A stretch of DNA of 64,000 bases from Tubulanus polymorphus (GCF_964204645.1 NC_134030.1:11902278-11966277), one strand, 5' to 3'. Shown: positions 33,836 through 45,557, numbered from the stretch's first letter. Numbers and translations: made by a program. Notes: generated from the letters alone by a model not told the origin.

Positions 33836-34080
33836 TAGATTACGATCAACTACAGAGTTGGTGATACATCTATCGGTCATGGTATTCTTTATCTTGTGCA
33901 AAAGTTTCAACAGAAGGTGCAGCAGAAGAGGAAACAGTTGAGTCAATCCTGCTACACACCTTGGCTATTGTGTTAGTGTACTCTTCTGCTGTATCTCCTG
34001 CTTGTAAATTGATACCTAGTAACAGGTCACCACTAGAAGTTCCGACCTCAACTTCTACTAAGCGCCCTTAGGCTTTTGAT
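33836..34080 (-). pseudogene. Decayed conserved gene, 5' part, separated by the Copia insertion
   Basis: Directly after the Copia target duplication (TAGAT, 33836-33840) the frame resumes with the sequence that lay upstream of 25963 before the insertion. A frame of about 55 codons reads through GTSSGDLLLGINLQAGDTAE and ends at a TAG; a second frame leads on to the Copia junction. It corresponds to the segment with YVMKVKNILPEI in the copy at 46.9 kb. Confidence 0.5.
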
Positions 34081-34099
34081 GTTCCATCGTATTTAAGGG

Positions 34100-34390
34100 T
34101 GTTAAGTTATATTGTTAGATCCCTGTAGTGTTTCTTTTACTTGCATTCTAGATGCAGCTTTCATTTCCTACGTAAAATTATTTTGTGTGGCACATGATGG
34201 TAAATTGCCAATCAGTTCTGTCCCTGTCAAAGCCTTAGTGACAACACTGAGAGCAGATGAAATATTGCGTTGCGATACTCCGAAATTCTGTAGTTGTAAA
34301 AGTACAACAAGTCAATACGTGGCCATTATATTTAGTTTATTTTAACAACTCTAGATGGCAGCACCTGCCAGTACAAACAAATACATTACA
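34100..34390 (-). repeat. Putative Gypsy 3' LTR
   Basis: Bounded by TGTTAAG on the plus strand and TTACA at 34390. In element orientation it is preceded by the purine tract AAGTAGGAGGA. No second LTR copy was found in the window, so the outer boundary at 34100 is tentative. Confidence 0.55.
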
Positions 34391-34843
34391 TCCTCCTACT
34401 TAAGTATAAAGAATACACCGAATGCTAAATTGTATGAACCAGCAAAAGTCATACCTCTAATCTAACCTAAGACCAATTACTACAACAATTAACTCAAGTT
34501 TGAGTTTTTTGTTGTGTTAAACATCTTAAAACAATAACCCAAAAGGACAGAAAACCATTTCTGTTCGAATCTATCAAGCACAAGTTTCTAATCTAACATG
34601 CACAAATTTCTAACATGCACAAAATGAGTAGATCAACATCGAATAATGCAAATTGATATTGTAGTTAATGTTAGTCATCAATGTATATTATTGCAAGGTA
34701 AATAAACTATCAGTTATTAAGTAACATAATCACCCAAGTAACTTGGTTTTTTTTTACAAATCGACTGGACCTTATGGAAACATAAGAATCACTAACAACC
34801 TGAGGAGTTTCAGGGGGGTCAGGGAGACTAACTACAGGAGATT

Positions 34844-35152
34844 CTAGGTAGAAGGGTGGAGATTGAGGAGGTTCAACTTCTGGTAGTCCCTGAACCAATT
34901 CCGGCGTGATAGGCAGAGTTTCCTCTCCAGTTTAAGTAAGTGTCTACGATTACGACGCAATTTTTTACCATTAACATCAATAAAATATGATCTTTCATAA
35001 TTATCAGCAACTGCTGTTACGCGTGCCGGTTGCCAAGTGTCTTTTGCAGACTTTTTGTACCTCACTATTTCACCTGGCCTCAGTGTAGGCAGTGATTTGG
35101 CGGCTCTGTCATAATATTTCTTGTACAACTCTTGCCTTGACTGAAGATGCAA
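34844..35152 (-). pseudogene. Gypsy integrase C-terminal tail
   Basis: YYDRAAKSLPTLRPGEIVRY and WQPARVTAV match the basic SH3-like C-terminal tail of Gypsy integrases. It is separated by a frameshift from the integrase core. A short continuation (34710-34898) is proline-rich. Confidence 0.75.
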
Positions 35153-35241
35153 GTGATCCCTATTAGAATTTGAATTGATGTTTTTAAGATGACCTTGGCA
35201 ACTGGCCGTCTGGTTTTCAGATGTCTACCCATCAATAACTC

Positions 35242-35850
35242 TCATTGGCTTTTACCCACAACCTCTAGAGGTGTATCTCTATATGCCATAAGAGCAAGGT
35301 AGATGTCTCCACTAGACTCCTCGGCTTTCGTTAATATGTTTTTAACTGTTTGTACAAAACGCTCAGTTTGTCTATTTGATTGTGGAAATATTGGACTGCT
35401 AGTATCATGAACAAAGCCCCAGTTTCTGGCAAAGTTCTGAAAGTCTTTACTAGTAAACTGCCGTCCATTATCATTATAGGTAATGTCGGGTATTCCATGA
35501 CAAGCGTAGATTGACTTCAACGCATTAATCATTGATTTACTCGGTTCATCTGGCAGTAACGCAACTTCTGGATACTTCGAGTAGAAGTCAACGCAGATCA
35601 GATAATCCTGATGTCTGAAGTGAAATAAATCACATGCCACCTCAGCCCATGGGCAATCAGGCATTTCGTGAGGAATTAAGGGTTCCTTGCGATTCGTGTT
35701 TCTCGTTTCAAGACATATTTTGCAGCGCGATACCATGCGTTCGATGTCTTGATTCATTTTGGGCCAATACAATATATCTCTCGCTCTGCGTTTACATTTC
35801 ACGATGCTGAAATGCGACTCGTGTACGATTTTGAGCATTTCTGAACGCAT
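35242..35850 (-). pseudogene. Gypsy integrase
   Basis: HHCC finger (HESHFSIVKC...CKICLETR), then the catalytic core with CDLFHF (Asp), YNDNGRQF (Asp) and QSNRQTERFVQTVK (Glu). The DDE residues are present though neighbouring positions have drifted (GRQF for GPQF, NRQTE for NGQAE). The frame ends after TPLEVVGKSQ. Confidence 0.88.
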
Positions 35851-35965
35851 TTCGGCGAACTATGATACACTGTCTGCGATGCGCAATGCCGTCGATAACA
35901 GTAATTTCATCACGAAACGTCATATATTTTCCAAGTTCTGGATTGATATCTCGCTTATCTGTTGG

Positions 35966-37300
35966 CTAACCGATCATGACCGCAGTGCAAAGTTGCTGCA
36001 ATACGGGAACTGATTTCGTTTCCTCGCGAAACTGATTCAAGCGCTCTGGCGTAACTGGAAGATATTTCTCGACGCTACAGACTTCCAGTTCTTGACAGTC
36101 TGCCGTTTCATCTAAACATGCATGACTGAGCGCATCTGCCACATACATAAGTTTACCCGGTTTGTAAACAATGTTGAATTGATATTTACGCATTGCCATG
36201 CACATTCCTTGTAATCGCGGTGTAACCTTATCTAACAACTTCGTACAGATCGACACTAACGGCTTATGATCCGTCTCGATTGTAATCTCGCGACCATAAA
36301 TATAGTCGTGGAATTTCTGTGTTCCAACGACGACCGCTAGGAGTTCCCGTTCTATTTGCGCGTACCGACGTTGTGTATCATTTAAACTGCGTGACGCGTA
36401 CGTGACAGGTTTCCCTTCTTGTAATAAAACAGCTCCTAGTCCCGTTGAACTTGCATCCACATCACCCACTATACACTTCACGTCTGCTATGTTCTCATAA
36501 ATCTGATTCATTTTCTTGCAGAAAACTTCAGGCGCCGATTTTATCCCGAACGGTAATCGCAGATATCGGTATCTACCTAAGGGAGTATTAAAAGTTGTCA
36601 GTCTCGAACTATCCTCGTCAAGGACGACCTGCCTGAAACCAGATGTAGCATCGAATCTGGAGAAGTACTGCGCATTAGCACATTTATTCGCTATGTCCTT
36701 AATAGTGACCATAGGATAGTGTTCGCGACGAATCCCTCTATTCAAATTGAGCGGATCGATACAAATTCGTAGATTACCATTTGGTTTGGTTATGATCACA
36801 CAACTACTGACCCAGTCTGTAGGTTCATCAACTTTCGTGATCACCACTAGTCCCTCCATGCGATCAAGTTCAGCTTTGAACTTTGCTTGCATTGCTAATG
36901 GTACCTTTCTCGGCGGCTCCACTACTGGAGGTACAGTAGGATCTAGTTCTATATGATGTTCACCAAGAAGACGTCCTAGTCCCTGGAAAACATCGCTGAA
37001 TTCAGCCAGTATCTTGTCCCTTGTCTTTGGCGTTGAAGTGTCTACCATCATCACTCTAGTAACTAGGTTTAAATCAGTACAGGCACGATGTCCCAACACC
37101 GGGCTTACATTGTCACTTACAATGTAGAAATCGAGTTCCTTTTTACAGTTCTTATACTGACATGGTAATTTTCGAAAGGTCACTAGTTTAGTAGCTGTAT
37201 TCGTGATGACAGTTGTTGCTGATTTCAGCTGATTCCCTTTCTCGCGGAAGCACATTGGCCTGTGCCCCTGTATCTAATTTAACAGTTACCGGTTTACCGT
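35966..37300 (-). pseudogene. Gypsy protease end, RT and RNase H with deleted catalytic box
   Basis: A DTGAQANVLP protease active site lies in a different frame just upstream (about 37225-37300). The 429-codon frame then carries the RT blocks: SSCVIITKPNGNLRICIDP, FSRFDATSGFRQVVLD (first Asp) and YLRLPFGIKSAPEVFC. After NIADVKCIV the sequence jumps directly to GDVDASSTGLGAVLLQ of RNase H. The YxDD catalytic box and RT thumb are gone, yet the frame stays open. RNase H ends with TDHKPL and YVADALSH. It cannot reverse transcribe. Confidence 0.88.
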
Positions 37301-37429
37301 TGATGCACACATTCTCAATCGAGTCATCTGACCGACTTAGACTACTGATGGACAGACAGCCTATGAATAAATCATCCTCAATGTCGACAGTGTCAAATGT
37401 TTACTAGGTTTCATTTTTCCTCTCGATTT

Positions 37430-37830
37430 TGAGCGACAACACTTAGAAAAGTGATTTAGTCCTTTACAGTTAAAACATGTCTTTCCATAGGCCGGACATT
37501 TACCATAATCGTGTTTACTGTTACAGTTCCTGCAGGATGCAGATGGAACTATGATTGACGATTTAAATTTCTGTTGCCTATTCTGTTGCTGTTTGTACTG
37601 AACATCGCCCGGGTCCTAGCCTGGTCCTTATAGCGTGAACTGCTTCCATGCCGCTTGCAGAACTCCAGAGCTGTACATCAGTGAATTCTTGAGCCCTACA
37701 TAAATCAATCGCTTTCCTCAGTGATAGGTTTTGATTCTCGTAGTAATCGAGCTCGTAATGCTTCACTTTGAATGCCACACACTATACGATCTCGTATGAA
37801 ACTATCTGTAAGCGTTCCATGATAATCACC
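37430..37830 (-). pseudogene. Gypsy gag C-terminus with zinc knuckle
   Basis: The frames read DSFIRDRIVCGIQSEALRAR, then after a frameshift LSLRKAIDLCRAQE, then in another frame a CRNCNSKHDYGKC and CFNCKGLNHFSKCC pair. The last is the CCHC nucleic-acid-binding knuckle (C-x2-C-x4-H-x4-C). Disrupted by at least two frameshifts. Confidence 0.7.
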
Positions 37831-38799
37831 TTAATTTCCAGTAAGGCCTCTTACACGCATTGTAAAAGACTAATTCCTAAACACACATTCCACGCACACG
37901 CGCAACCGAGCTCGGTATCCCTTCGCTGTCCGATCAATTTTTTCTAACCCCAAAAAGCCCAAGTCCACATATCTAATATTCCGAACTCACAGTGTTTTGC
38001 TTTACTCCTTAGATCGGTTACATATGTGACTGGTGCTGGCAAAATCAGTCACTTGGGTCAAATGATCAAATTTGAGATTAACACATTTCCTGAAAGCCAC
38101 TGCATAAACTTAAATCTAGAAAAAGAAATTATATTGATATCTCAAAAATTGATCAAGTTATGCCATTTTAAAGATCTATGGACGGCTGAAGTAGTTTCTG
38201 AGAAATCGTGGGTTAAAGTTGGGGGTACTTAGTTCAACAATGCACAATAGCAACCATTGTACTAAGGTTGAGATAATGTCTTTAAATTCTCACCACAGCT
38301 TGGTGGGTCCATGTACAATATATTTCTCGTAATAACCAAGATTCAATTGGATGAACTAATTACCAGGCCTTGCTGGGAAAAAACAACAGGGGAGTGCTTA
38401 ATCACTCCCCTAAAAATGAAAATTTTGTCCAAGGCGAGTGGTTTTTATATTTATCGTAATATCCTATATAAAAAAAACATAAGCCATTTAATTAGAATGA
38501 AATTCCATCTTTTCATAAATGCTCTTAAACAAATTTCCATTACTACACAATTCTTTTGAGTATCCATCATCATCATGTACTACATTCTAGAAGATTCGAG
38601 GAGCAGCTTTACCGAGTTTAGAATAAATAGCGATACGAGTAGTACTATACAGAGGCGTTTTAATTTAAGCAACTCGCTTACGTCGCCGTCAAATCTTCCA
38701 TTTATTTAACCAACTCGGCGCATTTATTTAGACGAGTATCCAACGCGAGTACCATACACAGCCAACTCGTCCTTCAGGCAAGTTGGTGCGCGTTTCAAA
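37831..38799. other. No gene seen
   Basis: AT-rich sequence with short unsupported frames. From about 38580 it is richer in CpG and repeats ACTCG words (AACTCGCTTACG, CCAACTCG), which could be the promoter of the putative gene starting at 38800. Confidence 0.4.
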
Positions 38800-39506
38800 A
38801 TGGCGGCATCGTCATGTTCGCGGTAAGTATTTTTGAAATATCAACTTATCGCAAAGTATCTTCACTGAGGGAAAGAATTCAGGAAGTTTGGTATGAACAA
38901 GTGATATTCCAGATGCCTTATGTTATATGCTACGCACTGTCGGCGAAATGGATGTTTTGAGTATTGACAGGACAGACTGAGTGGAATTTCAAATTCAATC
39001 GCGTGTATTTCTCTGTCACTGTGTGTGCTTAAAACCAGTCCAGCGCCCGGTGCTAACGGCGTAAAGCTTTCGTCCTCATTGAAAATGTACGTGGTTACCA
39101 AAAGCCATTAAACCAAAAGTTATTTTAACTTTATTCATATTACAGAACTCAGCAGTGCCAGAACTTGCAGAAGAGTACGGGGCTTCACACTACAACTTAC
39201 TTACAAGTGCTGGGAAAGGTTTATAGAAAGTGCAGGTTTTTGTTTTGTTTTTCTGCTAGTGCAAGTACCGGTAGGTATGTAAAACAGCTAACGCTTGATA
39301 TGGATGACAGGTAAATGGCAACATTCAATGTTGATAGTCAGACATATGATGCTGTAGTACTACATAAAGGTAGGCATAGGTCTAAGTTCAAACATTCATT
39401 AGGCCTATTATGTTCTTTAAATATGAAGAACCTATTTAACAATGTACTGGTACCAATTCACAGTATGTATTTCAATTGGGTTTCAGATGAAGGAGTAATC
39501 ACCTAA
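38800..39506 (+). CDS. Tentative small spliced gene of unknown function
   Basis: A CAAAATGGCGGCATC start overlaps a YY1-like motif, and a strong donor (CG|GTAAGT) follows after 23 coding bases. Possible exons are 38800-38822, 39146-39218, 39288-39310, 39338-39369 and 39487-39506; phases close to a 57-codon frame ending in TAA. The donor of exon 2 (GTTTAT) is weak and the product has no recognisable domain. A real promoter and first exon are more likely than this exact structure; the true gene may have been cut by the Gypsy fragment that follows. Confidence 0.3.
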
Positions 39507-39642
39507 CTCCGGAATGCGTACAAGGAGATTAATGGGCGCGTTACTGATGATACTTCAAGTAGGCTCGAACAACGAAGTTAACTTAAAACTCCTAGAAATA
39601 TTGAAGAATTCTATATGTACATTTATTGGTGTTCCAGGTATA

Positions 39643-40186
39643 TCAGGTATAACAACAGCTGATAACACAGACAATGGAGGTAGGCCTATAGCAAATCCAA
39701 CTACAGCTGAAAACACAGACAATGGAACCAGCAGTCGCAACATCAACTTCATTACTATGGCACTTTTCAACGATCTGGTCTCTGATCATCTCAGACTCTT
39801 TGTTGCCATAGTCACAAGATCGGACAAGGTCTCTGAGTGCGGTAGCATACTGGTCGATAGTTTCACTTTCATTCTGTGCTCGTTGGCGAAATTTATAACG
39901 TTCAGCTATAGTGTTCTTCTTTGGTTCGAAGTAGGCCTTCAATGCAGCCTTCCTTCGCTTCTGCAAACGAAGTCTTTGATCCAGGGAGTGCAGCAAACAC
40001 CCTCTGAACAGATGCTCCCAGACAATGGAGCAAAGTAGCTCTGCGTATCTTGTCCTCCTTCTGGTCCACGCCAGAGGCTACCTCGAAAAATTCGAATGAG
40101 GCCAGCCATGAACCCCATTCGGCTGCCAGGTCTGTGGCGTTCAACGGGGCCGGAGCCCGAAGATTTTTGGCCATTTTAATTTTCAC
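39643..40186 (-). pseudogene. Gypsy gag fragment
   Basis: Two overlapping frames carry LNATDLAAEWGSWLASFEFF, LLHCLGASVQRVFAALPG and YKFRQRAQNESETIDQYATA with LRDLVRSCDYG and IRDQIVEKCHS, which is the capsid region of Gypsy gag. A frameshift occurs near 39950. It overlaps in content with the gag end at 37.8 kb (RDRIV), so it is a separate copy. At its low end are two copies of GCTGA.AACACAGACAATGGA 52 bp apart. Confidence 0.8.
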
Positions 40187-40315
40187 GGGCGGGTTGAATG
40201 TTCAACAATCGTACCTGTTTCGACGATCAAATTCGACCTCCAACGAACGAAGAATACAAAAATACACCGCTCTATATCAACATTAGTGTTCCAAATTTAT
40301 CCTCGTCGCCATATG

Positions 40316-40535
40316 TAGCATCGTCCAGCCAAGATGTTTCCGATATAATAAGATTAAGATTGATATAAAGATAACGGTAGTAGTTTATTCATGGTTTCCG
40401 TTACAACGCTTTTTAGCCTGCGCCAGGTGGCAGCATCATACAATGTACTATCCTACAATTCTAAACAGTTCAGAGTAAAAACAAATTATGTAACTAAGTG
40501 AAGTGGACTGAAGAGGGTGGCGATAACAGAGTGAC
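40316..40535 (-). repeat. Gypsy LTR next to the gag fragment
   Basis: In element orientation it ends GACGATGCTACA, followed by TATGGCGACGAGGA, which resembles a TGGCGAC-type primer-binding site. It contains an AATAAA signal on the minus strand. The upstream limit near 40535 is set by the adjoining Penelope-like sequence. Only one copy is seen. Confidence 0.55.
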
Positions 40536-40546
40536 ACATAGTGACA

Positions 40547-41032
40547 TCAACCCAAATCTAATGAAGAGTTGATGTGCCTGGATAATAATTGGTTATGTGG
40601 AGAAAAACCAGTATTTAAATTAGTAGATAAATTGGATTTCGAAAGTTTACATATAAGGGATGATTCCACTATGTGTCTCTTATGAATATCTTTACAAGGA
40701 TAAATAAGTTTCGAATTCTGAAAGTCAAATTGGTGATTGGTTGTAAAGACATGATTCGCTATTCCACTCTCAGGCTTTTGGTTGCGGATATCTATTTTGT
40801 GTTCTTTAATACGCTGACCGAGATAACGTCCCGTTTCGCCGATGTACATCATATTACAGTCTTTACATGGTATCTTATAGATCCCGGACTCAATTAGCTC
40901 ACTGTTGGGTTTATTTTTGGTTAAAACATTAGTGAGTTTGTTATTATACTGAAAGACTAATCTAGTGTCGATGGTGCTTAATGTGGATTTAAAGCGTTCC
41001 AAAGTAGGTAAATACGGGATTATAATATTCAA
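40547..41032 (-). pseudogene. Penelope-like GIY-YIG endonuclease
   Basis: A 161-codon frame with GIYKIPCKDCNMMYIGETGR, RIKEHK, and NHVFTTNHQFDF. The GIY-YIG pair, the CCHH-type cysteines between them and the catalytic Arg and Glu region are typical of Penelope-like elements. The frame itself looks intact but is cut off from its RT. Confidence 0.9.
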
Positions 41033-41045
41033 ACTAAAAATTCAG

Positions 41046-42310
41046 TACAATGAATTTTTCCAGCGCCGGTTTAGATCTGCCCTTAGTGAACTTTGGAGAA
41101 TTAAAACAATCCGCATCTCTTAATCAGACAAAGGAGGAAAAATTGTACTCATGGACATTGATTCGTATAAATCTAAAATGCAAGATCTACTTAACAATCC
41201 GAATGTTTACAAAAAACTCAAATCGAACCCGTTAAAAACAATGCAAAATAAATTTAACAAAGGACTGTCGGACATTATTGCGAATTTTAAAGATGACAAT
41301 GTTTCGAAAACGCTGGATAAATTTAAATCTCGGTTACCGTCGCTCCCTTATCTCTATGGACTTCCGAAAATTCATAAGAAGGATATTCCGCTCCGACCGA
41401 TCATCTCCAATTGTGATTCACCATCCTATAGACTATCTAAATATTTGGCTAAAACTCTTTCACCGGTTCTTGGCTCATTTTCGAATGCCCATTTACGCCA
41501 TAACCAGGACTTATTGGAATGTTTAAAAAATGTTATTCCTGGGCATGATAAATTTATATCTTTTGATGTTGCTAGCTTATTCACTAATGTTCCTTTAGAA
41601 CGTACTTTCTTAGGAGAAAGTTACCTACTTTTTCATTTTGATATACCGGTTGATTGTCTTTTGGACTTAATTGAACTTTGTAAAAAAAAACTTATATTTT
41701 CAATTTGGTTCTAACTTTTTTGAACAGATTTTTGGTATGGCTATGGGGAATCCACTTTCCCCTGTTCTTGCTGGTTTATTTTTGGAACATGTCGAAAGTG
41801 AAATTCTTCCTCTTTACACTGAAAGTAGACCCAAAATTTGGCGACGTTACGTTGATGATATTCTTTGTTTAGTTTCCCCCGATTTTACATTATTACATTA
41901 CATTATTTACATTATTTGAACTCTTTATATCCTACTTTGAATTTCACTTTTGAGTGGGAAGAAAATAATTGCATCCCGTTTCTCGATGTACTCATTCATA
42001 ATTTCAAAACAAATTTGAAATTCTCTGTATATAGAAAACCGACTAACGCTGAAGCTTATCTTCATTTTTTCTCATTTACTACTTTGAACATCAAAATTGG
42101 AATAGCCCAAGGATTATTTCTTCGAGCTCTACGTTTTTGTGATCAAATGTTTTTAGATAAAGAAATCAAACATATAAGAACTGCTCTCAAGAAACTAGCC
42201 TATCCAGACAAAATTTTGAACAAAGCTTATTTCTAAGCCCGAATTTCTCACTTTGGACATAACGACCTGACCACAAAACGCAGAGCTCAAAAGAATATTA
42301 TAATGCCGTA
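41046..42310 (+). pseudogene. Penelope-like reverse transcriptase
   Basis: Three frames together cover the RT: LPYLYGLPKIHKKDIPLRPI, FISFDVASLFTNVPLE (first catalytic Asp), GMAMGNPLSPVLAGLFLE, WRRYVDDILC (YVDD box) and PFLDVLIHN with VYRKPTNAEAYLHFFS. Frameshifts occur near 41700 and 41890 and an in-frame stop after NKAYF. The GLPKIHK and YRKPT blocks mark it as Penelope-like rather than LINE. Confidence 0.9.
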
Positions 42311-43990
42311 TTATGAGCATATGATTGGTTGATTTTACTTATTTTGGGTGATCACATGTTCATTATTTAATTAGGTGGGATCTTTTTGGCGAACCGTAGG
42401 TTTGCCCATGCAAACGATCTGGTGAAGCAGTTTTCATTGAAAATGAATAGAGTACCGGTGTGTCAACAAGGTACAAACATTGGCTGTTGAACCAATAGTG
42501 TTGATTTTTGGTGTCATGGTTTGGCTTAATGAGTTCTTGAGCCAACAGAAATTTTATAGTGATCGAGTTATTTTTAGGGGACTTATTCTTGAAAAACACG
42601 TAAAAACCCTGCTTTTTAGCACTAAGTAATGGCACGTTTTTACATATGACAATTTGCATACATGGAATTGAAATATATAAAAAATTCAATCCTTCCTGGA
42701 AGTGTTGCCATTGTTAGTGTGACTCATCTCGATGTACTTTTCGACCTACAGGCCCTCACTTTATAAACCCCCTAAATTTTCTCGCTTCTATTTACCTGAG
42801 TTGACCTTGTTACCTGAGCTACAATGAATGTGATTGGCTGTTTGTGGGATATACGGGAAATTCCAGGAATTTTGGCGCTTCTTTTGTAATTGGGAAAGCC
42901 CCATGTGGAACTCGCTAAAGCAAAATGGCGAGCATTTCATTCGACTAGGTATCGTATGTTGGCTTATAATTTGTTCGGTGTTACGAATATAGCCGAGTAG
43001 GCTATTCAATTCAGTATCTAACCTAACAAATATGATGATACCAATGGAGTTTTGGCTTAGATTTGCCTTAAAGACCTGCTTACCCGTACGGTTTAACCGC
43101 AGCCGTCGGTCGGCTATTTTTATGAACCGCGTTATTGCTCTACTCTATTCATTTTTAGTACGTTCTTAGGTAGAATTGTGAGCAATGATGCATTAATAGA
43201 CTAAATAGCCAGTAGACAATAGTGGGCAGTGGAATGCTCTCAGCTTTTCATCTAATCATCAGTCAGTTTTTCAACTCTGATTTAAAGGTGGGTGCTAGTC
43301 AACACACATACACCTTTTACATGTATATCGCTATCGTACTACGGAAATCCGTGCAAAGTGATCATTAGTCATGTACAGCATAGTTATGACACGCGTGCTG
43401 TTAAAAAAGCTGTATATGGTCTACTACACCTTGTAATATATCATATTAAAGGTATTTTGAAGGGGAAGCCTCCTTTGTAAAAAAACTAACATATATTAGG
43501 CCTCACAAAAATTGAGAGCCATTTATTATGATTTATGGATCTTTTGTTGGTGCGAGGCCAGATGTCGAAAAATTATCAATTCATTCTTTTGCCATGAACG
43601 TTTTTTCAGTAATGGCTAATGCTGACCCTTGCTTCAAAGGTTTACTTACCAATTGTCTCAATTGCCTCCCTATACTTTTACATTATCATTAACCATGTTA
43701 ACCTATAAATCCACAGTACCTAGGTCTTAACCCACTAAACACGAGGTAATTTCACACGTTTTTGAGAAGAGTGAGGACGTACAGCTTTTGATGACAAGTT
43801 TCATTGTTTTGACGAATAATGAGGTAAAGGTACGAAAAGAATCATGTTATACTTACCATTTCATAACTCAACCTATAAGTGATAATCCAGATAATATAAG
43901 TAATATTAACATGGTAAATTGTTTAATGCACAGTTCAGTTCCAATTCAATGATGAGTTTCCGTAACGAAAAACAGTTATTATGTACACAT
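42311..43990. other. No gene seen
   Basis: AT-rich sequence with scattered short frames and no motif. GTAGGCCTAC-type words occur here as elsewhere in the window. Confidence 0.5.
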
Positions 43991-45313
43991 ATACGAGTTA
44001 ATTGATTATTGTTCAATGCATATTTCCTTCTTTGATTTCATTTTGAATGTTTTCCACGTATAAATCATTGTCATTATCATACAGGATGTTGAACCACTGT
44101 GGATAACCGGGCACAGATGAAATTATAGTTGCCAAATAATCTTCTACGTGGCCATCGTCATTTGGTAAGTCTTTAATCTTTTACTAACATTGTGTGCCGG
44201 ATGCGTTTGCCGATCATGTTATTATTTGGTGAGGGAGTATCGATTTCGATTTCATATGCATTGGTAATCAGCTTCTTCACATGAGCTGACAAACTCTTCA
44301 ATGGACAGGTTTCGTCTTGTTATCGTGAGTCTTCACCGAAAAACAGTTTAAGGTGGCATCCGATACTTCTTGTTTGAGAACCTGTTGACGAAATCGAATC
44401 TGAGCTATTAGTGCCATTTCACGATCTCCCTATGTTTTCAGCACCTTCGTTATCATATTCTGCACCTGCTCAACACTTTGCCATAAACCATAGAAGAGGA
44501 TGTCTCTGGTAATTAATTCTTTTTCTTTCGGTTGTTTTTCTTGCTTTCTTTTTTCATCTCTGAATTGTCGCTCCTAGTTCTCTCTACACTGTTTAATTAT
44601 TTCTTCTCGTCTTTGCTGGTATTTAATTTTGATTTTCTTGTTGTTCTTAATTGCAGATCTTTTGAATTTGTGTTGTTCCTGTGTTGTTTTGCTGTTCAGC
44701 CATTCTGTAGTGTTATTGAGTGAAAACATGATATATGCCTCCATGCTGATGTGTTTCATATTGGGCTTATAACATAGCAAGTTATCTATGTATGCAAATA
44801 CCCTTTCGGCAAAGTAGTTGTGTTTTGCACCGATTTGGTGACGTTAAAGTCTCACTGGAGTTGTTGTAGTAAATTCCACCCTCTAAAAACTGCATATGAT
44901 GCTTGCTGAGGAGTTTCGAGATAGCAGGTAAAGTAACTGTGAGAATAACCTCACATTCGGTATAGTAGGGTGAGGGCTGGATAAGATAATCATAAATGGC
45001 GTCCGCTTTAAGTTTTTCATCATCGAAGGGTATCATTTTCCGGTCATGAATTCTGCTGTGCTGGTACTTGCTCTTTGTAGAAATTGAATTAATTCAGTGA
45101 TGTATTTTGTAAGTTCTAATATATGGATCTGTCGGTCTTCGATTACCCTCCAAAGGGTCATAATGATATGAATGATCTCATACCATTGCCCTTTTCCCAT
45201 CCACCTTTCTACTATCCAATCCAACTGACTGATCGTACTAGAGAAATGCAATGTCCAGCTGATTTATCCAAACTGATAGGTACTACTGATAGTAGCGTTA
45301 TTTCACAAACATC

Positions 45314-45557
45314 GAATATCCACTTGGAAAAACGGAACGCACACAAGTTTGAATATCCGCTTGGAAAAATGGAACGCACACAAGTTCGAATATCCACTTG
45401 TAAAAATGGAACGCACACAAGTTCGAATATCTACTAGGAAAAATGGAACGCAAACAAGTTCGAATATCCACTTGGAAAAACGGAACGCACACAAGCTCGA
45501 ATAGCCACTTGGAAAAACGGAATGCACGCAAGTTTGAATATCCACTTGGAAAAATGC
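45314..45557. repeat. 37-bp tandem repeat, 6.6 copies
   Basis: Unit GAATATCCACTTGGAAAAAC followed by GGAACGCACACAAGTTT. Since 37 is one more than a multiple of three, a frame running through the array samples all three phases; the minus strand stays open throughout and gives a 37-residue peptide repeat (CVPFFQVDIRT-like). It interrupts the decayed gene and is probably not translated. Confidence 0.95.

Larger units (their letters stand above)
34100..37830 (-). mobile_element. 5'-truncated Ty3/Gypsy retrotransposon with in-frame RT deletion
   Basis: On the minus strand: end of gag with a CCHC knuckle, protease, RT with RNase H, integrase, and a putative 3' LTR. The order RT-RNase H-integrase is diagnostic of Gypsy. 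The 5' LTR and N-terminal gag are missing. Several frameshifts occur (gag, protease, after integrase). Some gag sequence of the same type, with its own LTR, lies at 39640-40535. Confidence 0.85.
40547..42310 (-). mobile_element. Penelope-like element with 5' inversion
   Basis: The GIY-YIG endonuclease (minus strand, 40547-41032) and the reverse transcriptase (plus strand, 41046-42310) lie head to head about 15 bp apart. In Penelope-like elements the order is RT then endonuclease in one frame. Here the RT ends at NIIMPY and the endonuclease starts at NIIIPYLP, i.e. the same place in the protein. The whole is what a 5' inversion (twin priming) of one minus-strand insertion would leave. Confidence 0.82.

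Noticed and set aside
39514-40038. 174-codon plus-strand frame
   Set aside because: Antisense to the Gypsy gag fragment, which has clear capsid motifs.
44532-44723. Leu/Phe-rich plus-strand frame as a membrane protein
   Set aside because: Antisense to the NNTTEWLNS block of the decayed conserved gene; hydrophobicity is a by-product of the Lys/Glu-rich opposite strand.
45314-45557. CRISPR-like array
   Set aside because: The 37-bp units are directly adjacent with no spacers, in a eukaryotic context; it is a minisatellite.
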